The notes under the pieces: model-generated
Told to the model about the DNA's origin: nothing
Databases searched by the model: none
Seen by the model: the letters and a program-made list of their open reading frames with translations, nothing else
Position numbers and translations under genes: made by a program
Shown here: one piece after another, positions 8,430-15,943 of the stretch
How positions within the stretch are numbered: the stretch's first letter is position 1
Layout: every line of letters starts with the position of its first letter
Origin: Pseudonocardia sp.
GTDB lineage: Bacteria > Actinomycetota > Actinomycetes > Mycobacteriales > Pseudonocardiaceae
Length of the DNA stretch: 24,826 nt
Direction: 5' to 3'
Assembly (NCBI GenBank): GCA_030147065.1
Contig: JASLAP010000237.1
Span: forward strand, 1-24,826

Positions 8430-9437
8430 GTGACCACCATCAGGGACGTCGCCGAACGGGCCGGGGTGTCCATCGCCACCGTCTCCCGGGCGCTGCACGG
8501 GCTGCCCCGGGTGTCGGAGGCGACCCGGCGCCGGGTGCTGGCCGCCGCCGCCGAACTGGACTACGTGGCCTCGCCCAGCGCGGCCAGCCTGGCCGGCGGG
8601 CAGACCATGGCCATCGGCGTGATCGCCCCGTCGGTCAACGGCTGGTTCGTGGCCACCGTGGTGCACAGCGCCGAGCGGCTGCTCCGCCCGGCCGGGTACG
8701 ACGTCCTGCTCTACAGCCTGGGCGCCGACGTGGCCGAACGGCGCCGCGCCTTCGCCGGCAACCTGCTGCGCAAGCGGGTGGACGCGATGCTGGTGGTCGG
8801 CATCCGGCCGTCGCTGGAGGAGGCGGCCGCGCTCAGCGCCTCCGGCGGCCCGGTCACCGTGCTCGGCGCGGAGGTCCCCGGCTGGGCCAGCGTCCGGATC
8901 GACGACGAGGCCGCCGGTCGCTGCGCGGTCCGCCACCTGCTCGACCTGGGCCACCGGCGGATCGCCTACATCGGCAGCGAGCCGGCCGGCCCGACCGAGC
9001 CGGTCGCCTCCGCCGACCGCCGGATCGGCTACCGCCGCGAGCTGGCCGCCGCCGGCGTCCGGGCCGACCGGGCGCTGGAGGTCGAGGGCGGGTTCTCCGT
9101 CCGCGGTGGGATGGAGGCGATGGACCGGCTGCTCGGGCTGGCCGAGCGGCCCAGCGCGGTGTTCGCCGCCTCCGACGAGATGGCCATGGGCGCCGCGCAC
9201 GTGGCCCGGCAGGCCGGGCTGCGCATCCCCGCCGACCTGTCGGTGGTCGGCGTCGACGACCACGAGATGGCCGAGCTGTTCGACCTGACCACGGTGGCCC
9301 AGCCGGTGTACTCGCAGGGTGTGCTGGCCGCCGAGATGATCCTGCGCCGGCTCGACGAACCGGACCGGGACCCGCCGGCGCTGACCGTGCCCACCACCCT
9401 GGTGGTGCGGGGCACGACCGCACCCCCCGCGCACTAG
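8430..9437 (+). CDS. LacI-family transcriptional regulator of the sugar locus
   Basis: A 335-aa repressor. The N-terminal helix-turn-helix (residues 3-24, IRDVAERAGVSIATVSRALH) is the LacI signature, followed by the hinge helix region ASPSAASLAGG. The periplasmic-binding-like effector core runs from about 60 to 330, with typical IGVIAPSVNGWF, HLLDLGHRRIAYIG and LSVVGVDDHEMAELF segments. It follows the permease gene by 42 bp on the same strand and likely senses the transported sugar to control the operon and itself. The GTG at 8430 is right because the HTH begins at residue 3; no good ribosome site is visible. A strong hairpin follows the stop. Effector unknown. Confidence 0.93.
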   Translation: MTTIRDVAERAGVSIATVSRALHGLPRVSEATRRRVLAAAAELDYVASPSAASLAGGQTMAIGVIAPSVNGWFVATVVHSAERLLRPAGYDVLLYSLGADVAERRRAFAGNLLRKRVDAMLVVGIRPSLEEAAALSASGGPVTVLGAEVPGWASVRIDDEAAGRCAVRHLLDLGHRRIAYIGSEPAGPTEPVASADRRIGYRRELAAAGVRADRALEVEGGFSVRGGMEAMDRLLGLAERPSAVFAASDEMAMGAAHVARQAGLRIPADLSVVGVDDHEMAELFDLTTVAQPVYSQGVLAAEMILRRLDEPDRDPPALTVPTTLVVRGTTAPPAH

Positions 9438-9450
9438 GGTTCTGCGCACG

Positions 9451-9477
9451 GCCGCGGCACCCGGCGGGTGCCGCGGC
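9451..9477 (+). terminator. 12-bp GC hairpin after the sugar operon
   Basis: GCCGCGGCACCC (9451-9462) pairs perfectly with GGGTGCCGCGGC (9466-9477) around GGC, starting 13 bases after the LacI stop and before the next gene at 9506. There is no T-tract, as is common for high-GC actinomycete terminators. Confidence 0.6.
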
Positions 9478-9505
9478 GGCGTCCGGACCTCGTGGGAAGA
9501 GCTGG

Positions 9506-10801
9506 GTGAGCGATCTCGGCGGCGTGACCGACCAGCAGCGGATCGAGACCCTCGCCGTGCGCGACGAGTGGCTGCGGGTGGCCCTGTCCACCGACCGGTG
9601 CGACCGGCCGCGGGCCGAGGCCGCCGTGCGCGAGGCCCACCGCGCGGCCGGGCTGCCGCCCCCGCCGCTGATCGTCTGGATGGACTCGCCGCTGGGCGGC
9701 GCGCTGGCCAGCGTGGTGCTCAGCCACCACGCCACGCCGCCGACCCGGCAGTGGTCGGAGATCTGGAGCGCGCTGTGGGACCAGCTGCAGGAGCGGGTCG
9801 GCGCGCCGACCCGGGACCGGCTGGTCGAGCAGCTGTGGGCCCAGCTCCCCGACGAGGTGATCGGCCGGCTGGCCGGCCCGGACCGCGAACACCTCGGCGA
9901 CCAGCTGTGGGACCGGCTGGGCGAGGGCCTGCGGCTGCGGCTCGAGCAGCGGCTGGGCACCGCGGCGACGGCCGGGCTGTGGGACCGGCTCAGCCGCGAC
10001 CTGTGGGTGCCGCTGCGCGACCAGGTGGAGTTCCAGCTGCCCGACCGGACCGGGTTCGACCTGTGGGACCGGCTGCAGAGCCGGCTCGGCGACCAGCTGT
10101 GGACCCGGTTGGGCGGTCGGCCGTTCCCGTGGGACAGCGGGCGCCGGCTCGGGCCGTGGACCGAGCTGTACTGGCTGGCGCTCTACACCCGGGCCCTGGA
10201 GGTCGCCGGGCTGGCGCCGTCGACCCGGCTGGACGCGGTGTCGGACGCGGTGCGCTCGGTGGGCGGGTGGTGGCCGATGCGCGGCGCCGCCGTGCTCACC
10301 GACCGGCCCACCGCGCTGCACCGCGACCCGCAGGCCCGCCTGCACCGCCGGGACGGCCCGGCGCTCACCTACGCCGACGGCTACGCGGTCCACGCCTGGC
10401 ACGGCACCCGCGTGCCCGCCGACCTGGTCGACGGCGAGGGCTGGGGCCCGCACCGGATCCTGTCCGAGCGCAACTCCGAGATCCGCCGGTGCGCCATCGA
10501 GCGCCGCGGCTGGGACCGGTTCGTGACCGAGGGCGGGCTGATCCGGGTGGGCCCCGAGCAACCCGATCCGGGCAACCCCGGGCAGCTGCTGCGGCTCTAC
10601 GACCTGCCGCCCGGCCTGCGCGACCTCTACCACCAGCCGGCCCGGATCCTGGTGGTGCACAACGCCTCGGTGGACCGCGACGGCACCCGGCGCGCGTTCG
10701 GCCTGCCGGTGCCCGCGGACGTGCCGGACGCGCTGGCCGCGGTCGCCGCGACGTTCGCCATCGGGCGCGACGAGTACCTGACGCTGGCCCGGGCCACCTG
10801 A
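9506..10801 (+). CDS. DUF6745-type protein with LWDRL-like repeats, function unknown
   Basis: A 431-aa soluble protein without signal or membrane segments. The N-terminal part has WMDSPLGGALA, typical of this family. Next comes a repeat block (residues about 90-202) with seven Leu-Trp-centred motifs (LWDQL, LWAQL, LWDRL, LWDRL, LWVPL, LWDRL, LWTRL). The C-terminal half carries RLHRRDGPALTYADGYAVHA-type strands with WHGTRVP, the recognisable core of DUF6745. The GTG at 9506 has GGAAGAG (9494-9500) upstream; GTG 9524 is an alternative. A small gene of unknown function lies 126 bp downstream and probably belongs with it. No enzymatic motif is visible. The family call is from memory of its conserved motifs. 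Confidence 0.78.
   Translation: MSDLGGVTDQQRIETLAVRDEWLRVALSTDRCDRPRAEAAVREAHRAAGLPPPPLIVWMDSPLGGALASVVLSHHATPPTRQWSEIWSALWDQLQERVGAPTRDRLVEQLWAQLPDEVIGRLAGPDREHLGDQLWDRLGEGLRLRLEQRLGTAATAGLWDRLSRDLWVPLRDQVEFQLPDRTGFDLWDRLQSRLGDQLWTRLGGRPFPWDSGRRLGPWTELYWLALYTRALEVAGLAPSTRLDAVSDAVRSVGGWWPMRGAAVLTDRPTALHRDPQARLHRRDGPALTYADGYAVHAWHGTRVPADLVDGEGWGPHRILSERNSEIRRCAIERRGWDRFVTEGGLIRVGPEQPDPGNPGQLLRLYDLPPGLRDLYHQPARILVVHNASVDRDGTRRAFGLPVPADVPDALAAVAATFAIGRDEYLTLARAT
9773..10111 (+). repeat. Degenerate Leu-Trp repeat block within the DUF6745-type gene
   Basis: Seven coding repeats centred on CTGTGG (Leu-Trp), usually within an (E/D)QLWDRL context, occur at irregular spacing between residues 90 and 202. 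The repeat is visible at protein level and partly at DNA level (the CTGTGGGACCGGCT core recurs). It probably forms amphipathic helices. Confidence 0.7.
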
Positions 10802-10927
10802 GCGCCACCCGGTCGGGCGACGGCGGCCGTCCGCGCGGTGGTGGGCGGCGGGCACCTGTTCCGCACCGGGCGCGGCCGTGACAGTCTCGTGGCCCGACCC
10901 CGCACCGCGACGGAGGAACGATCGACC

Positions 10928-11347
10928 GTGGCCATCCTGAGAACCGTGCTGGACCGCGCCGGCGTCGGCACCCTGGGCGTGCTGGACTCCGAGATCACCG
11001 TCCCGATCCTGACCGGCGCCCAGCGCCAGGGCGACGTCATCGTGCTGGCCCGGCCGGACCGCGTCCCGGCGACCACCCCGCTGCCGGCCGACGGGGTGGC
11101 CGTGGTCCGGGCCGAGGCCTCGACCAACACCCACACGCTGCACTCCTGGGACGGCACCTGCTTCTTCGACGCCGACCCCACCGGCGGCGACACCGGGCTC
11201 ACCCTGGGCACCCTGACCGTCCCCGCGGGGGCGTCGGCGTACCTGGTGCACAGCGAGGAGCACGGGGCCAACGGCATCGGCCCGGGCACCTACGAGCTGC
11301 GCCGCCAGCGCGAGTTCGCCGGGGAGTGGCGCCGGGTCGCCGACTGA
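10928..11347 (+). CDS. Small conserved protein of unknown function beside DUF6745 gene
   Basis: A 139-aa soluble, probably beta-rich protein. It has LGVLDSEITVPILTGAQRQG and IVLARPDRV early, THTLHSWDGTC centrally, and YLVHSEEHGANGIGPGTYEL plus RRQREFAGE near the end. The GTG at 10928 is preceded by GGAGGA (10912-10917) at ten bases; the frame is open upstream to 10838 but that part looks noncoding. I recall similar small proteins next to DUF6745 genes in other actinomycetes, which suggests a functional pair. This cannot be checked here. The conserved HGANGIGPG segment resembles no catalytic motif I can name. It ends 3 bp before a family A palindrome. Confidence 0.72.
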   Translation: MAILRTVLDRAGVGTLGVLDSEITVPILTGAQRQGDVIVLARPDRVPATTPLPADGVAVVRAEASTNTHTLHSWDGTCFFDADPTGGDTGLTLGTLTVPAGASAYLVHSEEHGANGIGPGTYELRRQREFAGEWRRVAD

Positions 11348-11350
11348 CAG

Positions 11351-11394
11351 TCGTGCGCGGTGGTTCCCGCCCGGGCGTGAACCACCGCGCACGA
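11351..11394. repeat. Long palindrome, likely terminator (palindrome family A, copy 2)
   Basis: TCGTGCGCGGTGGTTC (11351-11366) pairs perfectly with GAACCACCGCGCACGA (11379-11394); the centre CGCCCGGGCG is itself self-complementary. It starts three bases after a stop codon. Compared with the copy at 163-210, arms and core are almost identical. The changed positions TAG/CTA versus TGG/CCA are changed on both arms, so pairing is kept. Confidence 0.78.
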
Positions 11395-11430
11395 GGCCCA
11401 ATCGGGTCGAGTTCTGTCGGTTCCGGCAGG

Positions 11431-11436
11431 CACGAT
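11431..11436 (+). promoter_or_regulatory. -10-like hexamer for the short ORF/MFS transcript
   Basis: CACGAT lies six bases (GCGGGG) before the GTG at 11443. The same six-base spacer and layout occur at the S9 peptidase start (610-622). This suggests a leaderless mRNA beginning at the short ORF. No -35 is evident. Confidence 0.4.
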
Positions 11437-11442
11437 GCGGGG

Positions 11443-11472
11443 GTGGACGACCTCACCCCGACGACGTCGTGA
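11443..11472 (+). CDS. Candidate 9-aa upstream ORF coupled to the MFS gene
   Basis: GTG at 11443 opens a nine-codon ORF (MDDLTPTTS) whose TGA stop overlaps the GTG start of the transporter in GTGA (11469-11472). The transporter start itself has no Shine-Dalgarno site, so ribosomes loading at the leaderless short ORF and reinitiating would explain its translation. The peptide shows no bias toward one amino acid, so attenuation is unlikely. Alternatively, the transporter could start elsewhere. Speculative. Confidence 0.35.
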   Translation: MDDLTPTTS

Positions 11473-12731
11473 CCGGACCCGAGCCCACCGGTGGCGCGCC
11501 CGTCGCGACCGCGCTCACCGATCCCGGCGCGGCCCGGGGCACGGCCGCCTACCGAGCGGTGCTCCGGCTCCCCGGGGTGGGTCCGCTGCTCGGGCTGTCC
11601 CTGCTGGCCCGCTTCCCGGCCTCGGCCACGGCGATCACCCTGACCCTGCACGTGGTGCTCACCCTGGACCTGGGCTACGCCGCGGCCGGCTCGGTCGGGG
11701 CGGCCGCCACGGTGGGCGCGGCGATCGGCGCCCCGCTGCTGGGCCGGCTGATCGACCGGGCCGGGCTGCGCCCCGTGCTGGTGCTCGGGGTGTGCGCGGA
11801 GGGCGTGTTCTGGTCGGTCGCCCCGGTGCTGTCCTACCCGGCGCTGGTGGTCGGCGCGCTGCTCGGCGGCCTGCTGGGGGTTCCGCTGTACTCGGTGGTC
11901 CGCCAGTCGCTGGCCGCGATGGTGCCCGAGGCGCAGCGCCGCCCGGCCTTCGCGGTCGACTCGATGGTCGTGGAGCTGTCCTACATCGTCGGGCCGGCCG
12001 TGGGCACGCTGCTCGTGCTGCAGACCTCGTCGGCGCTGGCGATCTGGGTGGTCGGCGCCGGCCGGGTGCTGGCCGGGGTCGGGCTGTGGCTGCTGAACCC
12101 GCCCACCCGGGTGCCCGGCCCGACCGGTGACGGTCCGGCCCCGCCGATCCGCGAGTGGCTCGACCGCCGGCTGTTCGCCGCCCTGCTGGCCACCACGGCC
12201 GCGGTCCTGGTGGTGTTCGGCACCGAGCTGTCGATGATCGCCGGGCTGCAGCGCAGCGGCCAGGCCGACTGGATCCCGGTCACCAACGCCGTGTGGTGCC
12301 TCGCCTCGCTGACCGGCGGGTTCGTCTACGGCGGGCTGCGCCGGGCGCCGTCGCTGGCGGTCATCACCGCAGCCGTCGGGGTGGCCGCGCTGCCGGTGGC
12401 CCTGGGCAGCACGTGGTGGTCCTACGCGCTGCTGCTGCTCCCGTGCGGGCTGCTGCTGGCCCCGTCGCTCGCCGCGAGCTCGGAGGCGGTCAGCAGGCTG
12501 GCGCCCGAGCACGCCCGCGGTGTGGTCACCGGCCTGCACGGCTCGGCGATCACGCTCGGCGCCGCGGCCGGCACCCCGCTGGCCGGGCTGCTGATCGACC
12601 TGGCCTCCCCGGCGGCCGCGGTGCTCGCGGTGGGCGGGCTGGGTCTCGCACTCGCCGGGGTCGCCGGGTTGCTCGGAGGCGGGCTTTCTCACAGCCGGTG
12701 GCGATCCTCAGGCCCCTCTCACCCGGGCTGA
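11469..12731 (+). CDS. MFS transporter
   Basis: A 420-aa integral membrane protein with about 12 predicted helices in two halves, split by a cytoplasmic loop near residues 210-235 (PPTRVPGPTGDGPAPP). The first half carries GRLIDRAGLRPVLVLG, the conserved loop 2-3 motif (G-x-L-x-D-x-x-G-x-[RK]) of the major facilitator superfamily. It is probably a proton-driven exporter of the drug/metabolite type; substrate not predictable. An EEP-family gene starts 16 bp downstream on the same strand, so they may be cotranscribed. The GTG start overlaps the stop of a 9-codon ORF. Confidence 0.88.
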   Translation: MTGPEPTGGAPVATALTDPGAARGTAAYRAVLRLPGVGPLLGLSLLARFPASATAITLTLHVVLTLDLGYAAAGSVGAAATVGAAIGAPLLGRLIDRAGLRPVLVLGVCAEGVFWSVAPVLSYPALVVGALLGGLLGVPLYSVVRQSLAAMVPEAQRRPAFAVDSMVVELSYIVGPAVGTLLVLQTSSALAIWVVGAGRVLAGVGLWLLNPPTRVPGPTGDGPAPPIREWLDRRLFAALLATTAAVLVVFGTELSMIAGLQRSGQADWIPVTNAVWCLASLTGGFVYGGLRRAPSLAVITAAVGVAALPVALGSTWWSYALLLLPCGLLLAPSLAASSEAVSRLAPEHARGVVTGLHGSAITLGAAAGTPLAGLLIDLASPAAAVLAVGGLGLALAGVAGLLGGGLSHSRWRSSGPSHPG

Positions 12732-12747
12732 GGCAGACTCGGAACCG

Positions 12748-13797
12748 ATGACCGCGCCTCCCGGCCACCTGCGTCCGGCCACCCCCAACCCCGACCCGGC
12801 GCGCCCGCCGGCCCGCCCGGGCCGCGCCGGGCGGACCTTCCGCTACGTGGCGGCCGCGCTGTTCACCGCGCTCGCCGCCGTCGTGGTCGTACCCGACCTG
12901 CTCGGGCTCGACAGCCGGGTCCCGCTGGCCCAGCTGGTCGCGTTCCGGGTGTGGATCCTGCTCGGCGCGGCGGTGGCGCTCGCGCTGCTGGCCCTGGTGC
13001 TGCTGAGCCGGCGGGCCCGGCCCGTGGTGGCCCCGTTCCTGGCCGGCGGGCTGGCCGTGCTGCTGGCCGGGGGCGCGATGGTGCTGCCGCGCGTGCTCGC
13101 CGACCCGCTGCCCACCACCGGCGCCCCGCTGACCGTGCTCGCCTTCAACGCCTTCGAGGGCCAGGCCGACGTGGACCAGGTGGTCGCGCTGATCACCGAG
13201 CACCGCCCGGACCTGATCGCGCTGTCCGAGGCCGGCGAGGACGTCGCCGGCGAGCTGGGCCCGCGGCTGGAGCCGATGGGCTACCGGCTGCAGGTGACCT
13301 CGGAGGAGTACTCGGAGGTCGACGCGGTGACCGCCGTGGTGTCCGACCGGCTGGGCGACGTGCGGTTCCGGATCGGCGAGGACACCTGGACGTTCCCCTA
13401 CGTCGAGGTCACCGGGGGAGCGCTGGGGTCGCTGCGGTTCGTCGCCTACCACGCCGCGGCCCCGGTGCCCGGCCAGATGCACGCGTGGCGCTACGACCTC
13501 GCGCTGCTCCCGCAGTGGTGCGCGGGCGACACCCCGGCGATCGTGGCCGGCGACTTCAACGCCAGCCTGGACCACTCACTGCTGCGCGCCGGCACGGCGG
13601 GCTGCGCGGACGCCGCCGAGCAGCGCGGCGCCGGGCTGATGCCGACCTGGAGCCGGGGCACCCGGTTGGAGGTGCTCGGCCCGCAGATCGACCACGTGTT
13701 CGCCACCGGGGGGATCGCCGCGGAGACCTTCAGCACCCACGAGATCAGCGGCAGCGACCACCGCGCCGTGCTCACCCGGCTGCGGGTGCCGATCTGA
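12748..13797 (+). CDS. Membrane-anchored endonuclease/exonuclease/phosphatase (EEP) family protein
   Basis: A 349-aa protein. A Pro-rich cytoplasmic tail (1-29) is followed by three hydrophobic helices (about 31-54, 62-86 and 92-115), placing the C-terminal domain outside the membrane. The EEP catalytic fold begins with LAFNAFEGQ (Asn134) and LSEAGE (Glu161). It continues with GDFNAS (Asp269, Asn271), QIDHVF (Asp315, His316) and ends with GSDHR (Asp337, His338). All metal and catalytic positions of the DNase I/sphingomyelinase-like superfamily seem present, so it is probably an active extracytoplasmic phosphodiesterase or nuclease. The ATG has CAGACT eight bases upstream and no ribosome site. 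The 3' end overlaps the convergent carbonic anhydrase gene by 26 bp. Confidence 0.9.
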   Translation: MTAPPGHLRPATPNPDPARPPARPGRAGRTFRYVAAALFTALAAVVVVPDLLGLDSRVPLAQLVAFRVWILLGAAVALALLALVLLSRRARPVVAPFLAGGLAVLLAGGAMVLPRVLADPLPTTGAPLTVLAFNAFEGQADVDQVVALITEHRPDLIALSEAGEDVAGELGPRLEPMGYRLQVTSEEYSEVDAVTAVVSDRLGDVRFRIGEDTWTFPYVEVTGGALGSLRFVAYHAAAPVPGQMHAWRYDLALLPQWCAGDTPAIVAGDFNASLDHSLLRAGTAGCADAAEQRGAGLMPTWSRGTRLEVLGPQIDHVFATGGIAAETFSTHEISGSDHRAVLTRLRVPI

Positions 13798-14311
13798 GCT
13801 CGGGCGGGTCCTCGACCCGCACCTCCTGCAGCGCGAACGACTCGATGTCCAGCACGAACCCGCGCACCCGGGTGCCGGGCAGCAGGAACGGGTCGTGGCG
13901 CAGCTGGGCCAGGTCGCGGCGCACGCTGACCACCGGGTCGGCGAAGGCGTGCGTGCGCCACGGCGGGCGCATCCCGACCTCCTGGGCCAGCTCCTCGGAG
14001 AACTCGTCGTCGGTGAAGGTGAGCAGGCCGCAGCCGGTGTGCTGGACGAGCAGCACGTCGCGGGTCTGCAACTTGCGCTGACTGATCGTCAACGACCGGA
14101 CGACGTCGTCGGTGACCACGCCGCCCGCGTTGCGCAGCACGTGCACCTCGCCGAGCGAGAGCCCGAACAGGGCGAACACGTCGATGCGCGAGTCCATGCA
14201 GGTCAGCACCACGGTGTGCAGCGCGGGCGGGACGGCCAGGCCGTCGGCGTTGGCCGCGGCCAGGCGGCCGCCGCCGGCCTCGTAGCGGGTGAGCAGCTCC
14301 TCGATCGCCAT
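13772..14311 (-). CDS. Beta-class carbonic anhydrase
   Basis: A 179-aa cytoplasmic zinc enzyme interconverting CO2 and bicarbonate. Zinc ligands are visible as Cys38 (in CMDSR), His91 and Cys94 (in HTGCG), with the Asp40-Arg42 dyad; VLRNAGG is also conserved. Length matches the short actinobacterial beta-CA group. The ATG follows the asd stop by 4 bp on the same strand, so it is the third gene of a lysC-asd operon and probably translated by coupling. Bicarbonate is the co-substrate for carboxylases making oxaloacetate, hence aspartate, which may explain the position (inference). It overlaps the convergent EEP gene by 26 bp. Confidence 0.93.
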   Translation of the reverse strand: MAIEELLTRYEAGGGRLAAANADGLAVPPALHTVVLTCMDSRIDVFALFGLSLGEVHVLRNAGGVVTDDVVRSLTISQRKLQTRDVLLVQHTGCGLLTFTDDEFSEELAQEVGMRPPWRTHAFADPVVSVRRDLAQLRHDPFLLPGTRVRGFVLDIESFALQEVRVEDPPELRSAPAAG

Positions 14312-14315
14312 GCCG

Positions 14316-15428
14316 CTACCCGAGGTCCGCGGCGACGGTCTCGGCGATCTCGTAGGTGTTCAGCGCGGCGCCCTTGCGCAGGTTGTCGCCGCAGACGAAC
14401 AGCTCGAGGGTGTTCGGGAAGTCCAGCGCCTGCCGGAGCCGACCGACCCAGGTCGGGTCGCCGCCGACGACGTCGGCCGGGGTCGGCCACTCACCGGCCG
14501 CCGGGTCGTCGCGCAGCACGATCGAGGGCTGGGCGGCGAGCACCTTGCGGGCGGCCTCCACCGACACCTCGCGGGCGAACGTGGCGTGCACCGCCAGCGA
14601 GTGCGTGGTGACCACCGGGACCCGCACGCAGGTCGCCGAGACCTTGAGGTCGGGGATGCCGAGGATCTTGCGGGCCTCGTTGCGGACCTTGAGCTCCTCC
14701 GACGACCAGCCGTCGTCCTTCAGCGAACCCGCCCACGGCACCACGTTGAGCGCCAGCGGCGCCGGGAACGGCGACCCGGCCTGCTCCAGCCCGGCCGCGG
14801 ACAGCGCCTCGGCGACGTCGCCGGCGCGCATCCCGACGGGCTTGCCGGCCACCGCGGCGATCTCGGCCTGCAGCCGGTCCACGCCGCCCTGCCCGGCCCC
14901 GGACGCGGCCTGGTAGGAGGCCACCACCAGGGCCTGCAGCTCGAACTCGCGGTGCAGCGCCCCCATCGCGGCCATCATCGACAGCGTCGTGCAGTTCGGG
15001 TTGGCCACGATGCCCTTGGGCCGGACCGCGGCCTGCTCGGCGTTGACCTCGGGCACCACCAGCGGCACGTCCGGGTCCATCCGGAAGGCGCCGGAGTTGT
15101 CGACCACGACCACCCCGCGCCCGGCGGCGACCGGCCCCCACTCCGCGCTGACCTCGTCCGGCACGTCGAACAGGGCGACGTCGACGCCGTCGAAGACCTC
15201 GGGCGCCAGCTCCCGCACGGTCACGTCGGCGCCGCGGACCCGCAGCACCTTGCCGGCCGAGCGGGCCGAGGCCACCAGCCGGATCTCCGACCACGGCACC
15301 GACTCCCGGCCGTCGATGATGTCGATCATCGCCGTGCCCACCGCCCCGGTGGCCCCGACGATCGCCACGACCGGTCCCTGCCGTCCCGCGTTCACGGGTC
15401 CCCCTCGCTCGTCGCCCTGCGCGCTCAT
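14316..15428 (-). CDS. asd: Aspartate-semialdehyde dehydrogenase
   Basis: A 370-aa enzyme reducing aspartyl phosphate to aspartate semialdehyde with NADPH, the branch point to lysine, diaminopimelate, threonine and methionine. The NADP-binding loop is GATGAVG (25-31). The catalytic Cys146 lies in VANPNCTTLSMM, and the SYQAASGAG segment is typical. The ATG at 15428 overlaps the lysC stop (ATGA), the usual coupled arrangement. A GTG at 15395 (start MNAGRQGP, 359 aa) has a better ribosome site (GAGGGGG) and is closer to the usual length of about 345, so it may be the true or a second start. Middle gene of lysC-asd-carbonic anhydrase. Confidence 0.95.
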   Translation of the reverse strand: MSAQGDERGGPVNAGRQGPVVAIVGATGAVGTAMIDIIDGRESVPWSEIRLVASARSAGKVLRVRGADVTVRELAPEVFDGVDVALFDVPDEVSAEWGPVAAGRGVVVVDNSGAFRMDPDVPLVVPEVNAEQAAVRPKGIVANPNCTTLSMMAAMGALHREFELQALVVASYQAASGAGQGGVDRLQAEIAAVAGKPVGMRAGDVAEALSAAGLEQAGSPFPAPLALNVVPWAGSLKDDGWSSEELKVRNEARKILGIPDLKVSATCVRVPVVTTHSLAVHATFAREVSVEAARKVLAAQPSIVLRDDPAAGEWPTPADVVGGDPTWVGRLRQALDFPNTLELFVCGDNLRKGAALNTYEIAETVAADLG

Positions 15429-15943
15429 CGTCCGGTCCCCGCGTACACCACGGCCTCCTCGTCCCCGCCCAGCTCGAACGCCCGGTGCAGCGCGGCGACC
15501 GCGGTGTCGAGCTGGTCGGGCCGGCAGATCACCGAGATCCGGATCTCCGAGGTGTTCATGGTCTCGATGTTGATCCCGGCCTGGGACAGCGCCTCGCAGA
15601 ACGTCGCGGTGACCCCGGGGTGGTTGCGCATCCCCGCCCCCACCAGCGACACCTTGCCCACCTCGTCGTCGTGCAACACCTCGGTGAAACCGATCTCGGG
15701 CTGCGCGGCGGTGAGCGCGGTGACCGCGCGGCGGCCGTCCACCCGGGGCAGCGTGAAGGTGATGTCGGTGCGCCGGTCGCCGGAGTGGCTGATGTTCTGC
15801 AGCACCATGTCGATGTTGATGTCGGCCTCGGCCACGGTGCGGAAGATGCGCGCGGCCATCCCGGGGGTGTCCGGCACCCCGGTCACGGTGATCTTCGCCT
15901 CGGACCGGTCGTGCGCGACCCCGGTGATGATCGCGTTCTCCAC
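15425..15943 (-). CDS. lysC: Internal in-frame start: aspartate kinase beta (regulatory) subunit
   Basis: Codon 250 of lysC is a GTG (15941-15943) preceded by GAGGGG (15950-15955) at six bases, a near-ideal ribosome site in the middle of the gene. Translation from here gives 172 residues (MENAIITGVAHDRSEAKITV...) holding exactly the two ACT domains. In Corynebacterium glutamicum and Bacillus subtilis, aspartate kinase is an alpha2beta2 complex made from overlapping in-frame genes of this kind. The position matches the C. glutamicum beta start. That both products are made here is inferred. Confidence 0.75.
   Translation of the reverse strand: MENAIITGVAHDRSEAKITVTGVPDTPGMAARIFRTVAEADINIDMVLQNISHSGDRRTDITFTLPRVDGRRAVTALTAAQPEIGFTEVLHDDEVGKVSLVGAGMRNHPGVTATFCEALSQAGINIETMNTSEIRISVICRPDQLDTAVAALHRAFELGGDEEAVVYAGTGR

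Noticed and set aside
7568..10801. A 1077-codon plus-strand frame that would fuse to the DUF6745 gene
   Set aside because: Its upstream two thirds overlap the permease and LacI genes in another frame and read as Arg/Gly/Ala shadow; the real gene starts at 9506 with a ribosome site.
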